This document shows positions 1 through 9,800 of a DNA stretch of 11,625 bases, one piece after another. The stretch lies in the NCBI GenBank assembly GCA_028565635.1, contig JAOXYB010051690.1:1-11625 (forward strand), written 5' to 3'. The DNA is from Phoronis ovalis (taxonomy: Eukaryota; Phoronida; Phoronidae). The stretch's first letter is position 1. Every line of letters starts with the position of its first letter. A program made the position numbers and the translations under genes. The notes under the pieces are model-generated. The model was not told where the DNA came from, searched no databases, and worked only from the letters and a program-made list of their open reading frames with translations.

Positions 1-109
1 CTATCGAACTTTCATTATGTGTAATTTCCGTTTCTTCTACTTCAAAACTAAGTTGTAATAAACCAGAATCGTAACTATTATTTAATTCGCTTTCTTCGGT
101 GGATGCCAT
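1..109 (-). CDS. Possible N-terminus of an unidentified protein, running off the window
   Basis: A minus-strand frame opens with ATG at 109-107 and continues without a stop for 36 codons to the window edge. It begins MASTEESELNNSYDSG and is acidic and Ser/Glu/Asn-rich, as seen in disordered N-termini. The start has G at -3 and G at +4, a good Kozak context. Just upstream of it lie an E-box palindrome (122-131) and a CRE palindrome (141-158), and the first 200 bases have clearly more CpG than the introns that follow. It could be a divergent gene, a gene nested in a calpain intron, or the first codons of a transposon ORF. I do not recognise the family. A 36-codon open frame can also arise by chance in this sequence. 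Confidence 0.3.
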   Translation of the reverse strand, partial: MASTEESELNNSYDSGLLQLSFEVEETEITHNESSI

Positions 110-121
110 TGCGTTGAGTAT

Positions 122-131
122 ATCACGTGAT
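122..131. promoter_or_regulatory. Palindromic E-box (ATCACGTGAT)
   Basis: A perfect 10-bp palindrome with the E-box core CACGTG at 124-129. The core with its flanking T/A (TCACGTGA) is the form bound by bHLH-Zip factors of the MITF/TFE/USF type. It lies 13 bp upstream of the putative minus-strand start codon at 109 and 9 bp from the CRE palindrome. Binding is inferred from the motif only. Confidence 0.4.
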
Positions 132-140
132 CGATGTTCA

Positions 141-158
141 TGTTGTGACGTCACAACA
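141..158. promoter_or_regulatory. 18-bp perfect palindrome centred on a consensus CRE
   Basis: TGTTGTGACGTCACAACA is its own reverse complement. The central TGACGTCA (146-153) is the full consensus cAMP response element bound by CREB/ATF bZIP dimers. It lies 32-49 bp upstream of the minus-strand ATG, a usual place for a CRE in a promoter. It could instead belong to a mobile element. Confidence 0.45.
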
Positions 159-669
159 ATTTTCCTTTGATGTCCAGGACGTGTTTTCTAACGTTGTTTT
201 TTAGGATTTTGTTATATAAAATGTGGAAATTTATTTTATTTAGCATACTCAAACATATTTTTAAACATTTGTGGATTATAAATCATGCAAATCTTATTTT
301 AATTCTGCTTTAAGTTTGATTTTAGCTCCATTGGTTTTGAAATATGTAGCAAGGGGATTATTGTTTTGTGCAAATACCTTATTATAGCATACTAGTAGCA
401 TAACTTTTGAGATGAAGTGGTGTTGAAACAGAAGTACCATATTACACTCCCTATTTAAGAATAACAATAGCATAAATTGTTCATACACACTAGAGGCTGG
501 AGCAGCAATAATATCAAAGTCATATCTAAAGAGGCATTGTCCATTTTAGTGGTACTGAGACATTTTGAATCTACCATACCAGTATTTCAGTTGGAATGTT
601 GCTATAAATCATCTTCGTACTTCTGAATGAAGATTACATGTATATAAAGTTTATTTCTCGTATTTTAAG
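159..669. other. Intron sequence upstream of the first visible calpain exon
   Basis: This is AT-rich sequence with no calpain coding similarity. I looked for the exon with the catalytic Cys (the conserved GDCWLLAA region) and the exon ending in the AK codons before KL-x-GSYEAL, and found neither. A TATATAAAA stretch occurs on the + strand at 213-221, but nothing links it to a transcription start. A 64-codon minus-strand frame at 294-488 has no recognisable content. The region ends with the acceptor ttttaag at 663-669. Confidence 0.6.
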
Positions 670-838
670 ACTCATGGGTTCTTATGAAGCTCTCAAAGGT
701 GGTTCCACATGCGAGGCTATGGAAGATTTTACTGGGGGAGTGACTGAAATGTTCGATTTGAGTAAAGCTCCACCAAACATGTTTCACATCATGGTGAAGG
801 CACATGAAAGATCTTCTCTGATGGGATGCTCCATTGAT
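670..838 (+). CDS. Calpain exon: end of PC1 / start of PC2 ([21 protein letters not shown])
   Basis: Encodes part of the protease core between the catalytic Cys and His. The first base (670) completes a Lys codon begun in the previous exon, giving [27 protein letters not shown]. The segment [21 protein letters not shown] is near-invariant in classical calpains and spans the hinge between PC1 and PC2. The exon ends with SSLMGCSID in phase 0 at a strong donor (gtaagt). One small oddity is Met where most family members have His before GSYEAL. The acceptor is AAG, not the commoner CAG or TAG, but the phase and protein sequence support it. The exon cannot start translation itself, since the ATG at 638 lies in the intron. 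Confidence 0.93.
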
Positions 839-3800
839 GTAAGTGTAGTAAATTTCGTTTGTAGCTAAATATTATGTATTGAAGATATACTTGTACTCCT
901 TAGAATGAAAAAAAGTAATATGGAGTGTATTACAATTAGTAAATCTTCTGCAAACGTCGAATCATACGTGGAAATCTGATTTTTCAGAAACTTTCTGTAA
1001 AATTCTTAACTTCAGTTAACTTTAAGTTTATCCATCATTACTCAAGTCAAGAAAGAATTATGAAACTGCACATCAAACGATGATTTGAGTTTGCTGGATT
1101 ATTATTCTGTACTGCTTGTTTACATCATTGTATTTGCAGGCCAGATCCGGACAGCTGGAAGCAGAACTGTCAAATGGATTGATCATGGGTCACGCTTACA
1201 GTATTACTAATGTGAAGAGTGTGAATATTCAGACGCCTCGGACATCTGGCCAGATTCAATTGGTTCGTGTGCGTAATCCATGGGGAAACGAAGCAGAATG
1301 GAAAGGCGCGTGGAGTGACAAGTACGTAGAGTTCAGTCTTTATTTACTTAATGCATTCATTCATGGTTTTGTTTTATGTTGAATGGACATAAATAACACC
1401 CCAAAGTTAAAATTCAGATTTGGATTCAACCGGATTGGTAAGGAATTTTAATGCTCGAACTAAAGGTAGGAACAGTTATCAGAGACAAAAAGGTTTGGAT
1501 AATTGCTGATAATACCTGGACACTGACAATCACATCTCAAGATTTGGGATGCATTAGTTTCAAGATGTCACTTGTATGTATGTTAATAGCTAAAGAAATT
1601 CTTAATACCCTAGCCTGTGTCACTTATCTGATGCTGGAGACTTGGCTTGTAACTGAATAAAATGTAACTTGTAAAAAATTAAGTATTCACGCTGTGTTTG
1701 CTGCTGCCTTAGATCATTATTAAGGCGTGTATGGCTTTGCTTAAACATGCAAAAACGTTAATACGATACTCGTTAATTTATTTATCCAGAATGGTACATG
1801 TTAGAGGAAATACGTTTTTTAACATTGTTCCCATCTTTTTTATTTTATTATTTAGATCACCGGAATGGAATTATATTCCTGCTGCAGAGCGAGATGAATT
1901 GGGTTTAACTTTTGATGATGATGGTGAATTTTGGTAAGTTTTAATGAAACCCAGTTATTGTCATGTTAGTAAAATTATCTACAAAATGGATTGTTTTCCA
2001 AATGTGCCAATACTGATTAAACTAGTGCAGTGTTGAATAAAATAATAAATGTATGTTGCTGCTTCAAAATCAAGGAGCCTGCCATATTTAGATTATTTGT
2101 CTATTTTATCTTCAGTAGTAGAACACTGTCCAAAAAATATTTTAACCGCTAGGCAAACAAACCTGACAAAAACAGCGTTCATACAGTGCTATTGTGCTGC
2201 CCATACTATTTTTGTGGCAGACATTCTTTACATGCGTTTCTTTAGGATGTCATACCAGGATTTCAGTAACAACTTTATGAAACTTGAGATATGCAATTTG
2301 GGACCTGATGCTGTAAATGAAGCAGACCCCAGCAGTCAGAAAAAACGCTGGGAATCCAGCACTGAAGAAGGACAATGGATTCGTAGAGTTAATGCTGGTG
2401 GTTGTAGAAACTACCTAGGTAAGTACTTATTTGCCTCAGTTTGGATTGCTGTTTTGATATGCCCCACATTATAATTTATCTTGTGGTATATGATGACACA
2501 TAAAATGAGTAAAAAGTACAAATTCTCAGAAAAGTGTACATGGTAATCAACAGCAACTATCCTTCTAAACATACGAATGTGACATCACAAATAAAAAGAT
2601 ACTACATCTGTATATTGTGTCATTCATAATGCATGTGGCTTTTTTATTATTGCTGGCTATTTTATTGTTGGATTCATCTTGATATTCGACATACATGAAG
2701 GACAATACCTGACTCGGATACGTAACATTTTGTTACAGACACATTCTGGACTAACCCTCAGTACCGTATTTCTGTGACTGACCCTGATGATGATGACGAA
2801 GACAATCTTTGTACTGTCATTATTGGGTTGATGCAAAAAGACAGACGCAAGAAGAGAAAAGAGGGTATGGACATGTTGACTATTGGATATTCTATCTACA
2901 AGGTAATACATTTTCTTTTTATTTTATGTATCATTTATAAAGTTGTGAAGATGATCTGGATTCATTTGTCTCATGTGAACTACATTTGAGGACTGTTTTT
3001 GAAAACAGTATTTTTCCTTTAGAAATTACATGCAACTGCATTTGAATATTTCGAGCAATCCTGACCTAAAGCAGTATGTTAAATAGCTTATACTAGTCTA
3101 GTGGTTAACTCTCATTCTTTGTTTGAGAGACAAAGACTATGGTACCAGTGATCATCAGGAACAGTACTGCATGTCTGATATTCTTTGTGTATCTAGCAAC
3201 AGTGTTTTCTACTGTCAAGCATTGTCACAGCATATTTTGTTAGATACACATTCAGCTGCAATATTACAAATAGTATTCTGTTGTAGCTGAAAGAGGATGA
3301 TGCAGGACCTTTGGATCTGCGATTCTTCAAGTACAATGCTTCCCATGCTAAATCACCATCGTTTATTAACACTCGTGAAGTTTGTGGTCGTCACCAGCTA
3401 GAACCTGGCACATATGCCATCATACCATGTACTTTTGAACCTAATGAAGAAGCAGACTTCCTTATGAGAATGTTTACTGAAAAAGCCAGCGAGGCTTCGT
3501 GAGTATCATAAAAAATTATTCTTTTGCTTCTGGTGTAATCTCACACAATTTTAGGTAAAATGTTTTACAGGGTTTTAAAAACAGCTTTACTTTTTAAAAG
3601 CAGCAAATTGAATTTCCTAAGGTTTGCAAGTTAATTTTGTATCATAATTATTTCTTACAAAATGATGTTTTCTGAATTACATCCTTACAAAATATGTTAT
3701 ATGCGATGAGGCTTTGCAATAGAAAAATAGAAATGCAAAGAACACATAAGTAGTACATTTGTATGAATGTCAAAAATGATTGTCGGTTAGGACCTAGATC

Positions 3801-6800
3801 TCACAACCAGTTAGCTACGAACAATGCAAGTTTAATCATATATGAATCTCTAGTTTCTCAAACATGGTGCTCTTAAAGCCTTTAGAAACATTTTGCATGG
3901 AATTTACGCGTAAATTTTATTCTGTTCAAATGTAGTTTTAATAAAAATGTCACTTAAAGTACACTTCTGTTCTATATGTCACACTTAAGATTTATGATTT
4001 ATAGTGACCTACATAACTATTAGTATAAGATATTTTTAAAACAAGTATCTCTCTCTACAAAGACTATATCTAATAAAATTATGAAAATATTTTTTAAATT
4101 CTTTAAAAATTTATTTATATTAAACTGTCAGATATTTTTGGGGAATATAAAATTCGAAAAATATATAAATCTAAATTGTTGTATTTCAACATGTTTAACC
4201 TGGAAAAGTATACCAGATTCAACAAATTTTTAAAAAATTTATTGAAAGCTTTTAAACAGGTAAAGGTCATTTTGAGGTCAAGTTTCGTCATTCTTGCCTT
4301 TGCTAAAAAGCTTTTTTGTTTGAAAGGTTTTGTTTTTGGTGTATCAAGCATAATCAAATCCTTGATGTAATTGAGGGCATAGCATAGCATAATGCAGGTA
4401 CTGACTTACTCACCTAGGTGATTAATGGTGTAGTCTGGGTGGTGGCTTTATATTTTGCAAGTCTAGACTTAAATACCATAGGTAGCATTTTGATGGTTAA
4501 AACACACATGATAGTACACCAAGAGTACATCATCTCTATTTTGAAATTTGACAGATAAGTCTGCATATGACTCAAGAATGCAGTAGACTCCATTATACCT
4601 CTAAAGAATGCAGTGAAAAAGCAGGAACAGAATTTTAAGTACATTTAGCTATTTTGAAAGGAAATATATACCACACTATAACCTTGAAGATACATGGGAC
4701 ATTTACTAGGAAATGTTAAATATATGTTGGTGCTGAAGATATTTACTACTACTGCAGAATTTTGATTTCAACCAGATTTGACCAAAATACTATTGGAATA
4801 TAACTGAACTATGTTTTCCCATGCAAGAAGGTCATATATCAGATCAGCTGAACCAGTGTATATAACTAGATTCCGAAGTGGCAGTATGCCTGCAGGATTT
4901 AACATAGGATTTGAATCTTTTGGTGCATCTGACTTTCACAATTTTGGTCAGATGCCCTCTGGTTTTGGTAGTCTTCCTGCGGGGTTTGAAGGCATGTCAG
5001 CTGGGTTTTCAGCTAGTCCTGCACCAGTTGGGTTTTCTTTTCCTAGTGAACTGGGTGGAGACCCTGGGTTTAGTGGACATTTTCAGAACTTGTAAGTGCT
5101 TGGAAGCAAAGAAATATAAAAAGTAGTTAATTTGTAAACAGATGTGGATAAGGGTATCACCGTATGACTATCATAAATTAACTTAACATTTATTGGTGAT
5201 TTTGGAGTTCACCACTAGGGGAATGTGACTGCAAATATGATATTATTATGTATGCATACTTTTAAAACTTTTTTTTTTGCTGTAGAATAAAATTATTTCT
5301 GAACTCATTAAAAAATATATATATAAATAAAGTAATACCTCAGAACAAGACTTGTGTGCCTTGCTGGCTTTAACCATTGTACATTTGACTTGTCACATAA
5401 AACAGGCTACAAATGTTGCCTAGTAAATATATATAGATGAAAACAGTTACACCTTTCCTAAAAATCCTGGATCTACAATGGAACAAATGTAACTCTGTCT
5501 ATTAAATATAATTGTGGATGTACAGTCCTGTCAAAGCAATATAAAAAGTTCTGATTTGCATTGGTATAATATATGCTAAAGACAATTTTAATACATGAAG
5601 TAAATTAACTCTTTTTTTTTCCAGAACAATTGATGAGGATACTGGATACAAGGAGGTCCAGGTTAGTTATAATTTATCCACAGTCAGTTTTACATGTTAC
5701 TGAATATAAATTAGCTACTTATTGTTTATTTCAATACATGAACTTATTTACTTGTCATATGTGAGGCCTTAATACTCTGCTTCTGATTTAGCAGTAGATC
5801 AAAGATGTGTATAGTGTCTCATTTTGAGCAAGGATCTTTTTAGCTCTGAAATCAGCAGTCATGTGTGCATATTGTATAAATCATAAATTTGAAAGCAGTT
5901 ACAAGAAGATAATGCTTCTGTAAATATAGACAAACACTTCTGTATAGTACATGGTGAGAAGTAATGTGTCAAAAAAATTGTCCTATATAAATCAAAGCAA
6001 AATGCCTCAAGTCCCCTAGTCTGTTGTTCTGGGACACTAAAAGACCTAACATATTCTTTATTTCTCCCTCAAATATTATTTTCTCCTATTACTCATTCAC
6101 AATTTTTTTTTAACTGTCTGTATGCATTTATTGGTTTTGTTCTAACTAACAGTAAACTTTATTAGGATAATGGCAGAAATGTTGAAGAATTAGTAAGTAA
6201 CTGTGTGACATGTGAGATGTGAAACCTTATGCTAAATGTCAGCTCTTGGAGTATGTGGGCAACTTGCCTCATGGAAAGCTGGAGATGAGCATTTCAATAA
6301 GTCATCCTTTTCAAACAAAAAATATATTGTTCTGGGCATTGACCTGTGTTTTAATCCCATCAAAATTAATAGTCCAATGAGGCAAAAAATCCAAATAATT
6401 GAGATATGGCGTTAAGCAAAGTTTCTGTTTCAATATATGGTATTGAATGGCTAGCATAAGATTTCTTGTGAATATGCACTGATCATTTCTACATTCATTG
6501 GTCGATAAAAACAATGGAATTCTGAAATTGTTGAAAATTAAAAACAAAGAACACTCTCGGAAAGTTTGTTTTGTTTTATTTTGGGTATAACATGTCTTGC
6601 TGCTTGTCACAGCTTGTCTTTCAGTCATTAATTCAATGCTATGAGCCATAGCAGTTCTACTGGTGCGCAGGTGTATGTGTGAGCATCTGTGTAAATGTAT
6701 ATTTCTGGTGTTGATTATAACTGTTAAAATTGAACAACATACATTTATAGGATTCTTCAAAAATGAAAGGCAAAATTTGAAAGTAAAGCCCACTAATTTA

Positions 6801-9800
6801 AAACTTAAAAGTGTGAATGTGGGGTAACTGTGCCTTAATAATTGTCTAGCTGAGCTTGATATAAAAGCATGATAATATAGCTTATGGTTGGTTTGTATTT
6901 TCTTTATGGACAGAAGAGTTGTATTCATTTGATACTGATTGTGTAATATTTGTGCAACATATTTGTTGAAAATGTTTTTGTGGGAATGTACAAAAATAAA
7001 GTATTTAGTTTTTAGCTAACAAAAGAATCGAATGAAATTCATATAATTTTAATAATGTTTAGTTTACCTTTTGATACTACCACTGTTCTTTTTAAAATCA
7101 CCGATCTTTTCAGGGTTTTTTTGTATTTTGTTAGCAAGGTACTATCAGTGATGAGTATGACTAGTTAAGTCATTTAGTAGCATGAGATGAGATGAGATAT
7201 ATACTTAATACCAAATTGTACTAATGCCTTCTCATTTTACCCATTTTAGCCAGAGCCTACCCTGTCTCCGCAAGAAGAAGATCAGGATCGCGCTTTGAAA
7301 GAAAGCTTCCGAAAGATTTCTGGAGATGATATGGAAATTGATGCTTATGAGCTGAAAGATGTTCTTAATGCTGCTTTCATGAAAGGTACAAGAGCATTAG
7401 CAACTGGAAATTCTTATATTGTAATGTGTAATTGGTCTTCACTTCATTCTTTCTAGTACTTTCTTCGTTAGCAAAAATACAAATAAATTTCAAGTTCAAT
7501 ACAAGAATATTATAATTTTAAAACTTTGTTTTTTAGTCATACAATATTTTCTTGCTAGTAAAGTCGAACTAAAAGGAGGTGTCTAAAATGCTACTGAACG
7601 GATGAATTCTTACAGTATTACATTTAACAATACAACCATTGAATAGGTTGACTTAAGAGGAGATATTCAATAGACTTGTATGTGAGGATACAAGGAAACC
7701 TGGTTTTGTATTTTTTTATACAATAAGTAAAATTTACATACAGAGAAACAGAATATCAAACTTATAACTTAAGATATTTCTCATTGCATGGCATCGTTTG
7801 TTTTTCAGGAGGAGACTTGCGTAAGAAATCGTTTTTACAACTTTTTATGACATTTCACCTGTAGGTTAACTGTAGAACATCTAAAGTGTTTTCATTTCCA
7901 GTCTGTCCTAAGCTTTTGGAAACAACTTTTCAAGAACAGGCCTCCCATATAACTGCTATATAAATCACCACCTGCCCATCTGTATATAGTACTTATTACT
8001 CACATCCAACCCTCACTCTAAAGAGTTGTATCATAATCTTAAAGTTTATTTTGACATGCCTCAATGTGTTACTTTGTTTTCACTTTAGTACCTTGTACTT
8101 TTGTTTGTAACGTCATGTTTGTATACTGTTTACATGCCCTTGGTCTAGCACATTCAAATGTTTCCAGCATACCGCATTTTGCGAAGAAGCAATAACACAG
8201 TTCTGCGTGAGCTCATTTACAAACTGGGGTGTACTGGGATTATTTGGGTTCCGGACAGTGGCTCCACCATGTGCATGCAAATAGTCTATTGTGTTTATTC
8301 CATGAATGTGACGTTTTAGATCAAAATAAGTACAGTGTATTTTTATGAAGTGATGAAAAGTCACACATCGGTGCAAACTCTAATAATAGTTGTCACCAAC
8401 ATTTTCTGATTCACTCACAATTGGCAGAAAACTTTAAAAAATGCTTTAAATGCAAGTTAGTTATATCTGCTAATTGCTTGTGAATGTGAGAACATGATAG
8501 TGAAAACATGGGAAATTGCAGTAAACAGGAATTCCAGTGGGAGGTAAAAATGTTCAATTGAGCAGTATTTACTAAAATACATTTTTGAGTTGTATTAGCC
8601 AAAAATTATACCCCTCCAAACAAAAGAAATTGTCAATCCTGCATCTGTCAATGAAATCTCTTGCTAGGGATGGAATAGATTATTTGGCTAGATTGATGAT
8701 GATAAAAGTATGAAATGCCTTCCAATGATACTTTCGGTAATTTTTCCTTTAATTGTTCAGCTGCTTATAGACACTTCAAAACAAAACAATTTTACAGTTA
8801 GTGAATTGTCTGGAGTTTAGTATCCTTTGCATTTCGGCACATCTAACTACTAACTACTTGAAACAAATCCCCTGTACGTCGGATTTATTCTGTATTTATG
8901 TGGTTATTTGTAAACCTTTCAAAATGGGAATTTGGGACTTAACCATGGTCTGTGTCCGAACCGGGACTATTATAAGTTCATTGTAATAGTTTGTGTCAAA
9001 ACTGAAATTTCTTCTCTTTCTTTTCGGGTAAAAGCAGTATTATGTTTCTGCTTAGAAAATTAGAAAGTAGTGTGAAACAACAGTTATTAAAATCATTCTT
9101 AATTGATTATAACTGAAAGTTTACATAAATGAAGATTTAGTTACATTTTAAACACAAATACTTTTAATATGTAAATGTTAATTATTGCAAGTAATAGTAT
9201 TTCTGAATCCTAATAAAAACTTTTTACGATTTCTGCTTTCCTTAGCTTCAGGTAAGGTGTAATAATGGCTAAAATTTTAATATGTGAAGTTGTGTGTAGC
9301 TTTAGTTCCCATATATACATGATTTTTATCTATGTTAGGCACATTAATTACTTGAGCTGTTTATTTCTGTTATAACCATCTAAAATTAGCACAAAGAGCA
9401 CAATAATGCTTTAAAAATTTCAGTTTTTTATTGTATATTTTTGTTTAGTTTTATATTTATATATTAAGAAAATTATTTGTTCGTAATGTTATTGACCTTT
9501 TTATTGTATTACGTTGTTTGTAATGTCACTGATTGCAGTAAAATGTTACACAACCTGATTGGCATAAAGCATGTTTCGTTTTCAAATGTATCGATATTTA
9601 TAATATTTATGCTGAGACATAGTGTATGCTGAAGATATTCGTGTTCTTTCTAGAGTTTTGAAGTAAAAGTAAAAGTAAATGCAAATATTATTCTTTTCCA
9701 GAATTCAGCTTCGACGGATTTAGTCTGGAAACGTGCAGAAGTATGGTGGCCATGAAGGATGTATCTTTTTCATTAGTTTAAATCAAATTAAGTTGTATTC

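Larger units (their letters stand above)
2903..3286 (+). other. Intron with a possible tRNA-like relic and nested inverted repeats
   Basis: Phase 0 intron with acceptor tctgttgtag. It holds a sequence like a Pol III A-box near 3096 and a pair of 10-bp inverted arms at 3186-3195 and 3241-3250. Both are described separately. No coding content. Confidence 0.8.
3499..4827 (+). other. Large AT-rich intron before the Gly-Phe exon
   Basis: 1.3 kb of low-GC sequence with many A/T runs and no coding similarity on either strand. Open frames at 4115-4390 (minus) and 4176-4370 (plus) overlap each other, are rich in Lys/Phe/Leu as expected of AT-rich noise, and are not supported as genes. Short items worth noting are a 16-bp palindrome at 3901-3916, a tandem AGGTCA pair at 4264-4280, and TCACCTAGGTGA at 4410-4421. 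Confidence 0.7.
7386..9701 (+). other. Largest intron (2.3 kb), with transposase-like relic and possible microexon
   Basis: Phase 1 intron between EF1 and EF2. It holds a 12-nt microexon candidate (7809-7820) and a minus-strand fragment resembling a P-element/THAP9 transposase end (8113-8379), both described separately. The remainder is AT-rich, with open frames at 8411-8602 (minus) and 8801-8986 (plus) that show nothing recognisable. It ends with (AAAGTA)-like repeats near 9661-9680 and acceptor ttcttttccag. Confidence 0.7.

Noticed and set aside
213-221. TATATAAAA as a promoter TATA box for the calpain
   Set aside because: The first visible calpain exon is internal (it begins mid-codon and lacks the upstream protease half), so the gene's promoter must lie upstream of the window.
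294-488. 64-codon minus-strand ORF
   Set aside because: No recognisable content; length is ordinary for an AT-rich intron.
1418-1437. 20-nt AG...GT bounded stretch as a microexon in the intron after the catalytic His/Asn exon
   Set aside because: It would shift the frame between two well-supported exons that join perfectly without it.
2657-2911. 84-codon minus-strand ORF
   Set aside because: Shadow of the CBSW exon at 2739-2902 on the opposite strand.
4115-4390. Overlapping minus- and plus-strand ORFs in the AT-rich intron (4115-4390 and 4176-4370)
   Set aside because: They cover each other on opposite strands, are biased to Lys/Phe/Leu/Asn as expected of A/T runs, and lack family features.
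4410-4421. TCACCTAGGTGA palindrome as a regulatory site
   Set aside because: A short palindrome of this kind is expected by chance somewhere in 11 kb and nothing nearby supports a role.
4911-5126. 71-codon + strand ORF overlapping the Gly-Phe exon in another frame
   Set aside because: Only the frame of 4828-5091 links in phase to both neighbouring exons and shows the repeat pattern.
7573-7590. AAAGGAGGTGTCTAAAATG-like string resembling a bacterial ribosome binding site and start
   Set aside because: The window is a spliced eukaryotic gene; the frame after it is short and the match is coincidental.
8411-8602. Minus-strand ORF next to the transposase-like relic as more of the same transposase
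   Set aside because: It is in a different frame and I see no transposase motifs in it.
8801-8986. 61-codon + strand ORF in the largest intron
   Set aside because: No signature, no phase-compatible splice sites supporting inclusion, and the flanking EF-hand exons join directly.
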